A DNA stretch of 64,000 nt from Prinia subflava. Taxonomy: Eukaryota; Chordata; Aves; Passeriformes; Cisticolidae. The translations under genes and the position numbers were made by a program. The notes beneath the pieces are model-generated. The model was not told the origin of the DNA. It was given only the letters and a program-made list of their open reading frames with translations, and did no database searches. This document shows, piece by piece, positions 1 through 23,500 of this stretch; within the stretch, counting starts at the first letter, position 1; each line of letters opens with the position of its first letter. The DNA is taken from NCBI RefSeq assembly GCF_021018805.1, contig NC_086259.1, positions 12,181,001 through 12,245,000 on the forward strand, given 5' to 3'.

Positions 1-1250
1 TATTCTACTAAGGCAAGTGGATTTTGATTACTCTTAAATGAACCTTTTCTGTCTTGGAGGTATGGAATGTGGAATACATGGCCTGGTTTTCATATTAAAA
101 CAGTAACATTTTGATGCAGAGAAAAATTAAATTTGATTTTTTGTAGTAAACAGAACACTCTAGAAGGTGTCATGGCCCTAATACAGTAAAATAACATAGG
201 CTGTTAGAAAATTAAATTCTTAAAGGCTAGATAAAATGAAGGGATTTGTTTAGGGTTTTTTAATGTTTTTCTGAAGTCATTAATTTGTTGGGTGAATGAA
301 ATATGTTCTGCCTAGCCTTAATAAAAATTGAGATCAAAATTTGTCATCTGAGCAAATAGATGGCAAAAACCAGTTCACAATTTAGTAACACTGAATTCAA
401 TTATTTGTCAGTTTTAAATGGTAGGATAATGGATCAGTTAAAACCTGGGAGATTTCTTTTTCTTTGTAATAAAGCACATGGAGCTGTAAATTAGTCCTGT
501 ATCTGTGACTGGAACAGAGCATTCAAACTGGTTGTTAGGACTGTAAAGCCACTTGGTGTAGAGATAAAGGATCAATAAATTGGACCATGGTACTCCATTT
601 TGATGTCAAATGCTCCACAGAACCATAATTAAGAACAAAACACTAAAGTATCCATCTTGTACTAGGGTGAAAGATCAGAAGTTCAACTGCTGGTGAATGG
701 CTATTCTCCAACAATAGTTCTGGGTACAAAAATGTTGTTGGCCCCTGTATCTATGTATGCAGATGAAACAGGGTGGGAAGAACAGCTAAAATATTAAATT
801 GTTCATCATTATGTTAATTGTTCATTATTTCTGTTCAATAAAGGCACTTAATTTGTCTTAGTCTCTTTTTAAAATGTAGTGAGTAGACAGAAAGTACTGA
901 CTTAAAGACCTCTCAACTGTAATGTGTAATATTAAAACAATAAATTTGTTCAGCTGTCACTTAATGAGGGGAAAATGGATGATTATATTTGCTAAAAATA
1001 GCTTTTGAAATCCTGTCTGCTCCCCAAAGTGATGAGAGCAAGTTGATGCCCTGAATTACTGCTTGATTATTCTGATATGGGTCTAAGAAATGTTGCACCA
1101 AGGTGTTCACTGACAGTCCTGCATTTTAAATTTTGCCATTTTTTTCCTTAATATAACATTGTGCTTTTGTTGTGGCCTGCTATTAGGCAAAACAACTGAG
1201 CTGAAAAGCGTGTTTGCCTAGTGGATAACAGCTTCTGTCTGTTTTCCCAG
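1..1250 (+). other. DUS2: DUS2 intron (3' part), no exon seen
   Basis: AT-rich sequence ending in a pyrimidine-rich acceptor (ttttcccag at 1242-1250). I looked for the preceding exon, which should encode the NMGCPK catalytic-cysteine loop, and did not find it, so that exon lies 5' of the window. No repeat was recognised here. Confidence 0.85.
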
Positions 1251-11619
<10,369 letters not shown>

Positions 11620-11860
11620 CATGGAAATTAGAGGTCCATGCAGCCACAAATGAGCTCCTGTTTGTATATCTTGCTGTTCACATTTCACTTGGATTCTCCC
11701 AGAGACAGATAAATTTCCCAGTTGTGAAAAATGCCACTGAGATGTTTACTGTTCACCACTCACTGTCCCTATGGTGCCTTTCAGATGATAATTAGCAACT
11801 TGATTTTAAAGAACATGGAGAAGTTAATCCCAATAATAAACTTTTTTAAAATATCAGGTA
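11620..11860 (+). other. DUS2: DUS2 3' UTR (approximate end)
   Basis: A short 3' UTR from the stop codon to just past the first consensus poly(A) hexamer. The exact cleavage site cannot be seen. The end is estimated at about 20 bases after the hexamer. Confidence 0.65.
11835..11840 (+). terminator. DUS2: DUS2 poly(A) signal AATAAA
   Basis: A consensus AATAAA about 215 bases after the stop codon, followed by a T-rich region. It is the first canonical hexamer downstream of the DUS2 stop. Confidence 0.75.
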
Positions 11861-13196
11861 TTTTCAAAGCAATTTTGTCATTGGTTTCATTACCTGTTTT
11901 TTATTTTTAATAAGTCTACAGTGTGCTAGTAAGAGATGTGTTAATACATCATCCACAAGCAGAGGAACAGAACTGTATATTGGAATTGTGTAGTTAATCA
12001 GAAAAATCAATGTAGGAAAATAATTAATAGCAAAGTAGACATGGTTGTGTCAACTGAGTTTTATGCATGCTTTGCAAGCTTTGGTTACACCCCTCGTAGA
12101 GGGAAGAACTTAAAGATTGTAAGAGAAGCATTAAAATAATGTTTTTCTGTGATGATTTCTACATTTTACCCTTCAGAAGTATGACAGTAGAATTAACCAT
12201 CCTTTCCTGGTCTTAGGTGTTAACAATTGTGTCTTTCCAGTAAGGAGCTGGAGCCAAGCCTGGTAGCAATGACTTTGTTGAATGAAGGCCCTTTGAGTTT
12301 TTGTCTTTTGAACTTGAAAGTCCTCACAAATATCTCTATTACTTGCAGTAATGGCCATTCAAATAGGGCCTTGTGTGTTCTTGAAGTGTGACCTTGTTAG
12401 TCTCAGTAATCAGCTGTTGGTGATGCAGGGGTCTTGATCAAAGGCCCATGTTCTCTTCTTGGTTCTCTATCATCACAACTTCCTATTAGAGTAAACTATA
12501 AGTAAATTCTATATGCCAAGAGAGGATATAGACCTTGTCTGATGCATGGCAACTCAGCCGAGCTTGTCTGATTTAAATTAGAGTTCCGAATCTTCAAAAG
12601 AATGCCAAAAGAATTCAGAGATTTCTGTTATTAACAGTTTATTGAAATGGTGACTTGGTTTCCCTCAACAGTGCAAAGGATCTTGAGATTATCAGCTCTG
12701 GTCTGAAAACAAAACGATGGGGATGTATCATGATCTCTAAAGTACTTTGTATAAAGAATGTACAAGATATAATTCATTTGGTTGTATTTGATTCCTCAAG
12801 TGATAGTGCCAAATTAAACCATTCTTTTAAAAAGGAAGAACAATATCTCATCAGATAATATTCAGGCTTGTGAAGTTCAAATGTCTGCTGTTTTGATTAG
12901 AGTACTTTGCAGTAAATCTATGCAGTCTGGGAAGAAGAAAGTTTTTCTTGTTCAATTTGTACATTGCAGTAAATGCATTTAAATATGTTTACAATTGATA
13001 TCATTTTAGTGCTACAGTTTTACTCTGAAGCACTAAAAAAATTTGCAGTATTAATCAGAAATTTCAGAAGTAGCCCTTTTCCTATTATAAGTTCTATCTG
13101 GATATCTTACTTTTGTCAGAAGTGTGGGAGCCTTAATAATAAAGAAAAAGTCATTTTTAGGTCCTGCTACCAGTGTGGTTTGCAAGGTTTAATGTA
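11861..13196. other. Intergenic AT-rich DNA, no gene seen
   Basis: Open frames here (for example 12655-12858) have no recognisable domain. No RNA gene or retroelement was recognised. Confidence 0.7.
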
Positions 13197-13500
13197 ATAG
13201 AATCATGGAATGTTTGAATGTGGAAAGGACCTCTGCAGATTGTGTGGTCCAAACCCTGTGCTCAAAGCAGGGTGAACAAGGGCAGGTTTTCCAGGACTGT
13301 GTCTTAGCTGGATTTTGCACAACTTCAAGGATTGAGACTCCACAACCTTTCTTGGCAACCTGTTCTAGTGTTTGAGCACCCTTAAGGTAAGGAAAAGTGG
13401 GGTTTTTTCCCTTTTTCTACATGGTATTTCAGTTTGTGCCCATTGCCTCTTGTCCTGCCACACAGAAGGATCTGGCTTAGTCTTGTCATCGTTGTCTGTA
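13197..13500 (-). mobile_element. CR1 LINE 3' fragment, minus strand
   Basis: Starts with the reversed CR1 3' terminus (agaatcatggaatg). It continues with diagnostic CR1 phrases: ggaaaggacctctgcagat, ctcaaagcagggt, gagactccacaacct, caacctgttctagtg and tttgtgcccattgcctctt. It is most like the CR1-Y/F type consensus as I remember it. It is a 5'-truncated, diverged copy carrying no intact ORF. The 5' edge near 13500 is approximate. Confidence 0.85.
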
Positions 13501-14529
13501 TAAAAGGAAAATTGAATCTTTGGGCAATATAGATGGTGGTGTCTAAGTACAGCATGGACTTGTATGACAGCAATTACTGTGGATCAGTGGAAGTTACAGT
13601 GGATTGGGATGAGTTTGTAGATAACTCAGTCATGAGAGAAGCATTATGTTTCTCTTTTGACTCAGAAAAAACCCAGAGATTACTCAGGAGAAAGTGTGCC
13701 ACTGCTGACTTGAACTTCTTACAGAAGAGAGATAGGATTATTCAATTTAGGAGCCAAGGCCTTCATAGCAGTATTTGTACCCTGGGGGTTTTTATTTCTG
13801 GTATTTTGTCATGGGATGTGAATGTGCACCCTCCTGCCTCCTTAGTGAGGTTCAGCCTGTGCAGACTTTTCATATTGCTTCCTTCCAGACAGTGACTCCA
13901 TGCAATTCAGAACACAGGTTTGTGGTGAAAGGTGGATGTTCCAGTGCTGCTTGAGAAGTTGTAAATCTTGGGTTCATTTGAACAGGCTAGCAGATTTCTG
14001 CAGGATGCTGTCAAAAATTCACATGTAACTGTAGTTGAAGATAGATGCCTTAACACAGGTGGTGTAAGTACCAGCCTGGAGGTGCTTTACTACTCATCTT
14101 TTATTACAGAATATGTACCTTGGCTTGGTTGATGGAGACAGGTGGATAAAACTGGCTGCATAGATTTGTAAGAGTGAAACAAATTCTATGTTAACACTAG
14201 TCTGCAAAGTGTATGTATTAAATCAAATGGGTGTGCTAAAGGTTTCTGTTTTCTAATAACTGCATGTTTTCAAATACTTTCTGAAATTATTACATGGTTG
14301 CCAATGTTACACTTACTCCTCTTAATTGTCTGCACTGGTTGTACACATTGACGGGGTTGTCTGTGCTGTAGTTATGGATAGGCCAAATGGAGCCTGTGAA
14401 AATGGGAGTGAGGAGTCAGTCTGTTGGAATGAGCTTGTAGTGCTAAATATAGAAGGGCTGTAATTCTGGTAAATGGCTAGAAAGTAACATTTGACACCTT
14501 TGATCAGCTTCAGGAAGAATCAAAGTTGC
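13501..14529. other. Intergenic DNA, no supported gene
   Basis: A 120-codon frame at 13533-13895 begins next to the CR1 fragment. It shows no domain, signal peptide or similarity I recognise, and is treated as chance. Confidence 0.65.
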
Positions 14530-14576
14530 ACATATATATATATATATATAAAAAATATATATGTGTGTGTGTGTAC
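14530..14576. repeat. Compound (TA)n/(TG)n microsatellite
   Basis: About ten TA units, an A-rich interruption, a short second TA run, and about seven GT units. This is a typical vertebrate dinucleotide microsatellite, likely length-variable. Confidence 0.95.
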
Positions 14577-17500
14577 GCACTTGTCAGAATGTTGTGATTT
14601 AATGTATTCCTGTTACATACTTTGATTCCTTATGATTCTGTTACAACTAATGTGTGACAGCTTACCCTGCTTTGATTCAATTCATGCTAACCAGTTCTAC
14701 AGATAGGATAACTGTATTTATCGTATGTGTTTCCGTCTCAGTACTGGTGGCGAGGTAATTACTCCAGTGCTTTCCTCCTAGAAATCCTTACGTTCTCATT
14801 GCTTTTAAGAGCAACTGGTTACTGTCAGTTTCTGCCCTGCTTCTCTTCCCTGCTGTACCTTCCAGAAACAGAAGGTGGCAGGTTTTTTTATTGTTTTCAG
14901 AAAAATACGCTGACTTCTGCAGTATTTACCAATCCAGCCATTGCACTTCAGCATTCTTGAATAGGGTGTCAGTTGAGACCACAGCTGGGTTGGAGGATAT
15001 TTAGCTGTACTTTTCAGAAACTTTTTTTATAATTTTTTTTAATGTGGTGTGAATATACTTGGCCAACACCAATGAAAGCCATGCTCTATTTTTAAGTATT
15101 TGCTTGGTGAAAATGTTTTGCTGTTAATCCTGCGGAACTCTGTGAAGCAACTAGCGGGATTTTTGTCCCAGGGGTACCATTAAAAAGCAGTTATATTTAT
15201 TTTTTGGTAGTGATGCTGCAGAGAGTATTTATAATGATCCCTGCCAAAGTGTGGTCCATGGGTATAGGGAGATCTGTAACTCGTACTCCCTGTATTTTGC
15301 TTACTAGAAACGTGAATGGGAATGCAGAGATATTTTTACCAGCCTTTAGTGTGGATGCACTCACTGTGGGTCTACCTCCAGGGCCTTGCTGGCTGGAATG
15401 CTTTTTGGAATGTCCCGGGCTCTGAGCCCAACCCCGCCCTGGAATGTGAGGTTAAATGTTGGCGGTACAAATACAGAGTTTGAATATCAAAATCCTAGAG
15501 TTCCCCAGCACTGCAGTTTCAGAAACTGGCAAGTGAGCCACATGTCAGCTCAGCTGCTCCAATTCAAAGAATAAGCATGCCTTGAGTTGCTGGAGAAGGA
15601 GAGGGAGGTGGGATGGTTTTTGTTTTGGTTTGGTTTTCACTTACCCGTCATGACACGCAGAAGAATGTGCTTTTCCAACACGTCAGCTGGCAGGATTGTG
15701 AGAGGTCCCAGACAGGTGTTAGCTGGAAAGAGTCTTCATTCACAAAAGTGTTTTACTGCCGTTCTTTAATCAAACCTAGGAGCTGAACATAATGAGAGCA
15801 ATTGTCTTTTTAAACAGGAACCTGCTTGTATTTGGACTCCGAGTCAAGGAGTGATGAGATGGCCTGTAAGGCTTAAGTTCCATCTGTGCCTCAGTGCAGG
15901 AGGCCAAGGCTTGAGGCTTTGAGTCAGAGGTGCTGATGACAAAGCTGATGAAAAACATTAAAAGCTAAACGTGGAAAGCAAGCCTTTGGTGAGGAGGGAG
16001 TGCACCATGTATTGTTCAAAAACAGTTGCCTAGGTCAGTTAAGGGGAGCTGCTGAGCTCCAGGGGTAATCTGGTTCAGTCACCCCTATTCCAAGGAGATC
16101 TAACCTCAGTGGGCTTTGTGAGAGGAGGCTTAAAGTGTGCCTCACTTGTGGTGTTCACTTAGCTCCCAAATGAAACTGTGTTGCAGGAGCTAATGTGAAT
16201 CAGCTGTTAAACATCTATCAGTTAAACAAATAAATACTTTTCCCTTGCCCTGGTATGGTGAGAGAGTCTGTTTTCTGTTTTTAGAAAATTATTGTCTGTG
16301 AGATATCCTCTTGTGAGAGTTTAGAGAGCACTGTAGTACAAATCTGATGCTTTACTCATTTTAACTTAATTTTCCTTGATAAACTCCATACATTAGTTAA
16401 TGCCTCAGTATGTCATAGTGTTCTTGTTCAACTATCTTTAAAAATTATTGCTTGGTGATTGGAACCAATGGATATAATCTATGAATAGTTGTGAACATGC
16501 ATTTTTTGATTAGTATTCTGTTGCACAGAGCTGGCAGAACTGGATTTGAATACAGATCTTCAAACTACCATTTAGCAGGTTTAAAACTGTATAAACATGT
16601 TCCCTTTCCTGATACTTTTTTGTTGATCTGCAAACTTCTCTAAGCAGTGTTAGGCTGCTGTGCATGCCTGTGCCCTTGCCACTGCCTGTGCTCAGATGTT
16701 AGCATGGATTGTCAGCAGCTGGTCATGGGCCTTCACGTTAAACTTCTTAAACAGAAACTGATAAAGTGGTTTCCCTCACGGTGGTCAAAGAAAAGTGAGC
16801 ATTATAAAGATATTTAACTAAAGCTAGTACATTTTTACCTTTTCTAATCTCAAGTGTTGGAAAAGATTATCTTTTTGAGTAAAAAAAAATCAGGCTGTAA
16901 TTGAACTTCATTGGGAAGCTTCTCAGTGCCTTACCTGGTTTGGCTCAATGTATGCTTGTTTACTTAAGAAATTAACTACTGCAGTTTTCCTTAAGTTTTT
17001 CAGGCAGCAAAAGCTATTTGTTTTTCTTTTATTTTTTTCTTTTATTTTTTTGTAGTAGTAGTAGTTTACTGTTTTGTTAGCTCTCTGAATTGCTATAAAA
17101 TCGAAAGCAAACTTTCTGGTCATCTGTGTATCTGTTCTAAGTACGTATCCATACTAAAACTCAGGCAACAAAAAGTTTAAAAGCTGAAACCGTTGTTTTC
17201 TTTTGTGCTGAAATAGAGCCAAATCCAGGACACCAGACAGAATACAAGTAAACATGTGTGGGTAGAAGCACCTATATGAGCCACAAAACCCATGAGAAGG
17301 GTGTTAAAAACAATATGGAGCAGTTTCACTTGAGCAGAACTGTGCATTTGTTTCCCCTCTATGGCATACAAAAGGGATGTTTGTAAGGTTGAGTTTTTTT
17401 AGAAGTTAATTTAACATTGTGTATTCAGATCTGTAGGTGGAAAGGAAGGAAAGGTGGAGTATTCAAAGGGCATCAGGATGATATGATTTCAGAGAGGTGC

Positions 17501-20500
17501 AGTATTGGGACTGCAGGATTCAGGCAGTAAATCACTGCACAGTTAGACCATGATGCCTACCTGTCACATCAGTGGCATGGTAATTATGTCCTGCTGCCCT
17601 GTGACATTCTCTTATTACAGCTAATAGCAGCTTTCATATTTTGCTGTGCCTGAACATGGAAAACAGTTGTAGTTCTTAGAAAGTTTATAGCCTGTAGGCT
17701 ATAGAAATACTGCATTATGAATGCTGAATTAATAAGGATTTAATAAATTACCTTCTCTCTCATTAACTTTTATCAGCTAGCCAAGTGTTGCAATGCAGAC
17801 TGTAAAATCAGTGGTGGTTTGCTCACGGGTGTGAGTAACGTGAATGACTGTGCAGCATGACCTGAGAGTGCATATCCCATAATGGCAGCAGTGCTGGCTG
17901 AAGGGATAGAGAGGGGAAAAAAAATAGTCACTGCTGTCTTTCTGTGCAGTAGTACTGGTACAGCATTTACCCATAGATTAAACATTTACCCCTTTTTCTG
18001 GTGTTCATTTTTTGTATTTAAACTCACGTCTGTTGTAAGATTCTCCATTCTTTGTTAGAGGCAAACTGTATAATGCAGTGTTTATTGAAAGAGATGCCTT
18101 ATGCCACGGAAGCAAATACAGCTCATAGTAGGATGGAGGAAAGATTTTCCATTTAACTTTGTAGAGAAACACATTGAAGACAAACAGATTTCATCCACCC
18201 ACACTTTATTTTCTTCATACCTCTTCATTAAAAGAAGTCAATTTAGATGAAGAGGAGATTTTACAGAAAAGGTTGACATATTTTCATGAAAGGAAGAGCT
18301 AACCTCATCCTGTTAGAAAACATCTTGCATCTTCCCCTATCACTGCCTGGCTGCTATTGTGTACTGTTTTCCTCTCAACCCAGCCTGTGAATTCACTGGC
18401 TCACCTGGTCAGAGAGAACATTTCACCCACACAGCTCACTCCTCTCACTTCCCCTGTGCTTCAGAACCCCCCGTGTCACTGTACTGACACTGCAGGCTCA
18501 CAGTGAGCAGCTAACTGTATTCCTCCTTGCGTTAGGAATCTTTATTGGCTCTTCTAGGACTGTGACTTACATCGATTTTCACTAAATAGCACCCAGCCCT
18601 TAGAGAAGAAGCCATCTGCAACTTTTTGACAGATTTTGGGATATTGACAAAAGCTAATCTTAGTATGTTGATGATACTCTTCATTCAGGTCTGTGTGGGT
18701 CAGGAAGAGGGTTTTCAAATGGCAATTCAAGATAGCTTTTGCTCAGTTGTTTTCTTAGTCTCACTAAGCTAAAGTTAGCTTTTGTAAACAGCTTTCTTTT
18801 CTTCCACTTCAGTATTTAGAGTAGGCATGTCAAGCTGACCAGTCTTTTTAGCTGAACATAAATCGTCACCTTGTTAATCCTGAAATTTCCAGTGCAAGCC
18901 TTACTTGCATCCCTGGGTGAACTAAAATGAATTTGGGATTTAGCTGTTACACCTGAACATTATTGTGCAGGTATTGATTTCCATTCAAGAAGGTTTTTAG
19001 CTGGGGTAACAAAAAAGTACGTTGGTTGTTTTCCAGTCTGCAAAGATTGTTTCTGTGGTAGAGGTCATTACACAGCTCCTTCCATGAGGTTTGTAGGGCA
19101 CATTTGGCAGCATCCAACTGCTGCCAGTGTTGGTTTTCCTTACATTGCTTACTCACACTGCAGCTGGGACCCTCAAGAGCACGTGTGTACAAAACATCCT
19201 GTTGACAACCTCAGCACAAACATCAGTGGCAGAAAAAGAAAAGGGCAATTAAAACACTTCTTAGTCTTTTCAAGTACAGTATCTCCAGGTCAGGACTCAG
19301 GTCAGTGATAAGGGCGTCTGTGGAGTTTTTACAGTTACTGTCTGTAATGTAGCTGATCTCCCAAAAGAATGTAAAAATTTTCACTCTTTGGCACTTCTCT
19401 GCAATTTAGCAGAGAAATTAGTGCCATCAGAAGATACAGACCAACAGATGCACTTTTCTGTTATGCTTCCTTGTGACTGAAGAGATGGAACTGGGAAATG
19501 TGTGGAAAATTTCTATCCAGTATACTTCACATTTACTGACTGCTCAATACTGTGCAGACAAGTTCATAAGCTTCGTATAGGTATTCAATTAATTCTGTTC
19601 ATTTCTATGAATTAATCAATTAATGAACAATATACAGTATTGAGCTCTGTCAGAAATATCCTCCCAGTGCATGGTGAACTAATGTAGTTAAACACAAAAC
19701 TTGCATCAAGAGGATCTTCCTTGATAAGTGAGGAAGTGGCATGATCTGTCATTAGCTTCCTTCTAACGAGAATCAGGTATCTGCAACCACATCTTTAGAC
19801 TCCCACGCCACTGTGGATATCAAGATGTTAAGCTTGGTTTATTTTAAAGGTCATCATGTGAGATCTCATGCACAATTTCTAAGCCATAAACAAAACATAG
19901 CTCCATAAAAGGAAAATGCAGATTATCAAAAGTGAGTGAAACCTAACACAGTGTCTAAAAATAGGCTCCGACATTACTTTTCTGACTCAAAAACATTAGC
20001 AATTATGCACAGGGTTTGGGTTGTTTTGGTTGATATGAGAAAAAGTTCAGGTCTGTGTGGAATATAGTTCTATCCTCTATATAAAAGCAAAATCCAAAAC
20101 AGGCCAAGTGTTAAGAGCATATGGAGCATCTGCTGTGAAGTATTTACCATCTAGGAGAACAAAGCTGAAGAACAGAGCAGAGAGGATAGAGCTACAAAGG
20201 GTGAAAGGCAGGGAGGAGCACAAAGCTGGCTGACCCATTTTTCACAAGAGTAGAGGAGAAGCTGGAGCACATATTTTTGCAGTTTTTATGCTCTCTGTGA
20301 CAAGGATGGATGTGCTGAAGGAGGAGGAAGCTGAGGGACTCAAAATGGACTCATGATATCATCAAGACAAAGGAGAAAGAAAACCATTATACAAAGCAGC
20401 TTAAAGAATGTGTTGTGGATGAACCGGTGAGCAGAAAGTTACAGTAGTAAGGGATCTGGAACTGGGGTCACATAAAGCAATATTAATGTCAGGGGAAATT

Positions 20501-23500
20501 TATTTGCCATCTCCATGAGTGCTTTTAAAGGTAATTTAGGTATGACTCCCAAGATCCTGGATGATGTCCTGAATTCAGATCTACCCACTATATACATGAG
20601 AAATATACTTTCTTATATATGATTGTTGACAGGAGATTGTTTAAAATGGAAATCATCATTTTTTTCAAGTTTCCACTAGTTGAGCAGAAAGCTTTAGACT
20701 GAATTACTTATAAAGGATGAAATGCTGGTTGGATTAGATGGATTACAGTAACATACTTTGGATCTAAGTTCTCACAAAGTTAAAAGCTGTTTAGCCAAGG
20801 AATTTTGCTCCAAGCTCTTTTCTGTTTGAAATTTTTTAATTGTGCACTTAAGAAGAAGGAACTGATATGCAGTAATTCATGGGGACTGCATGAGATTTTT
20901 TGTGAAATGTATTATATTTAACTGAGATAGGAGGTGAACTGAAGAATGCCAAAAAGGGGTATTGAATGCCCATCAATTAAGGAAGCTACTACCTGTCCTT
21001 TAGTCTGGTAAGTGTATTGGAAGGACACTGTGTTTGAACTATGTTGCTGTTATATTCTTGGCCTAATTATTCTTGAAACAACACGTATTTCTCAGAGACA
21101 CTCCAAGCTACTAAATAAACTATTGTAGCATTGAATTCAAACCCATTAAACCCACTCTTCTTTGAAAGGAAAAGTGGAGATATAACTAAGGTGAGGGACT
21201 ATGAAGGCTGACTTGCCATCTGTTCTGAACTCTTTAACTGACCTTTTCACACTTGGCAGTAATTTCATCCCTTTACAGTTCCAGATCCTCTGTTGGAATA
21301 GACACACTGTGTTATCAAGGCTCACATAATAGGCTGTGGTTCAAACCAAGGTTATTAGGTCCTTGCCTTCTGCTTCTTATTGCAGCCTCTTTTGCTTCTT
21401 ACCCCTTCCCCTTTGCCAACACAGACACTTGTGGTTGCTTTTATTTTTCAGCTGAATCAGTTCCCTGATTTGATTCACTGTAGAACCATACAAGTCTTAG
21501 TGATGCCACAACAGCAAGGATGGCACCTCAGTGAGGAAAGGGTACCTGGAAATAGAGAGGGAAAATGGGGACTGTTGGGCAGCCTTGGAAAGGCCAGTAC
21601 AGCCAAAACCACATTAGCTTCAGGCCCAGAGAAATACCTCCCAGCAGTTTATGGGCAGCATTCACATTAGTCAAATGAGACTTGTAGGTTTTTTGCATTA
21701 AATTATCCCTACAGATGATGAGAGTAGGCAAAAGAGCCCTCATGAACAAGAGTACATTGGGAGACAGTTTGCTCTGTAAGTTCTGTGATTTCTGGGAGCA
21801 GTTAAGATAAATGTTATTTCCATGTAATTGAAGTTGTATTGTTAAAATACCAGTTAAAATGACTGGCTACTGGCACAAGAGCTACACTGAAACAGATCTC
21901 TGAGCTGGCTAAACTTCTGAAGTATTTATTCAGTTTTGTAGAACAGCATGCACCCCTGCAATGAAATCTGTACTTTAAGAGTTCTGCTAACAACAGCTGC
22001 TCTAGAGCCAGGCTGGCTGTGCTTTCATGAGCTGTAGCTCTAAAAATGCCTACAGTGTCCATGCACTCTCAGACACATTGAGGAATTGTTAGGCCAGTAT
22101 CTGCATTACTGAATGGTTAAAATAGTTGTAGTTCAGGTGGACTAGCCATTGATTTTGATGCATATGGGAGCAGTGCAAATTTGTGATGGAAATCTGCATT
22201 TCTGAGCCCAGCTGGTGATTTTAGGGAAGACTGTATCTTTTAAGCCTTAGACATTTTATTACTTCTTGCTAGCTCTCAATAGGGATCATGGCAGCTGACA
22301 ATTCACTCAAATGTAGAATCTAAAATTAAATATCTTGTTCTACCTCCTTTATCCTCCCACTCTTGTTTCCTGAAAACAAACATTTTGAAATCATTATTAA
22401 ATCCACAGCCTACTTGTAAATGTTTGCCTGGGGAATTAGTGCTATGGAAGAGGTCTGGGTTAGTGTCTGTGTAGGCTGAAGTGCTCTGTGATTTGGATGC
22501 ACTGTGGTCAAGTCAGTTTTACAAATGTGACACGTGAAGTCCATTCTAGAAAAGGACAGTGGAAATCTCCTCCTGCCCCTGCATCACACTCAGTTCTGCA
22601 AGTGCAGCTCTGTGTACAAGTATCTGGCCAGCCTGACTGGGGAACTGATGCAGGGTAGAAGCAAGCCTGCAAAAGAAAGTGGGTTTGCTAGGGGTGATTT
22701 TTGGATAACAAAGGGCCACTGCTGCCAAAAGATCCACTCAGGAACCTGCTTTAATCCCCTGTAGGATGCCTTTGAACCAGGTTGTATAGTTCCTGGGCTG
22801 CCCAGGGCCCCACAGTTCACATTACCAGATGCTTTGGACAGTATCTCAGTCCTAAATGAAAGATGAAAACAGATACGTTTTCAACACAGAAGTGGCAGCT
22901 GGAAGTATTTAAAGGGTAGATATTGGCAACTACAAATGAGCTGAAATGGAAGCTAAGTGGATTCTTGTATGTCTAACAGACAAATAGCATTCTTGTACAA
23001 AGTGAGTTGTCTTTCCTGGCAGGAAGGCACTCTGACTTGTTTCTTGACTGGGTAACAGATGCTGTGCCTCTTCTCTATCTATGTAAGATAGCAGCATTTA
23101 ATATTTGGAGGAGAGTTAGTTTGCAGGAAAGAAAAGTTGTGCCAATTCAAAGTGTGGACAAGAGACCAAATATATTTAATCTTGCAGCAGTTTTTGAGTT
23201 AACTGGTTTTAATTGTAAGAGATTATTTTTAAAATAGGACTGCCAGAGGCTAAGCTTTGCAGATCATTAAATATAAATAATTTTTTCCAAATGGCCATCA
23301 GTTCCTCTCTTTAAAGAAACTGCTATACAGTTGCTTACTCCTGTGATATTCCTAGGGTTTCCTAGTGAGATTTCACTTTTTTTCTTCTAAATCATGGAAT
23401 TCATTCACTTTCTATCAAGGTATTAATAGCCATGGTAACCAACTGTCAATGAGAACCTTGTCCAGTCCCTGGAGTAACAGTAACAAAAAGGAGCATTTTT

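Noticed and set aside
13533..13895. 120-codon + frame after the CR1 fragment
   Set aside because: It has no domain, no splice context and no recognisable homologue, and its length is within chance expectation.
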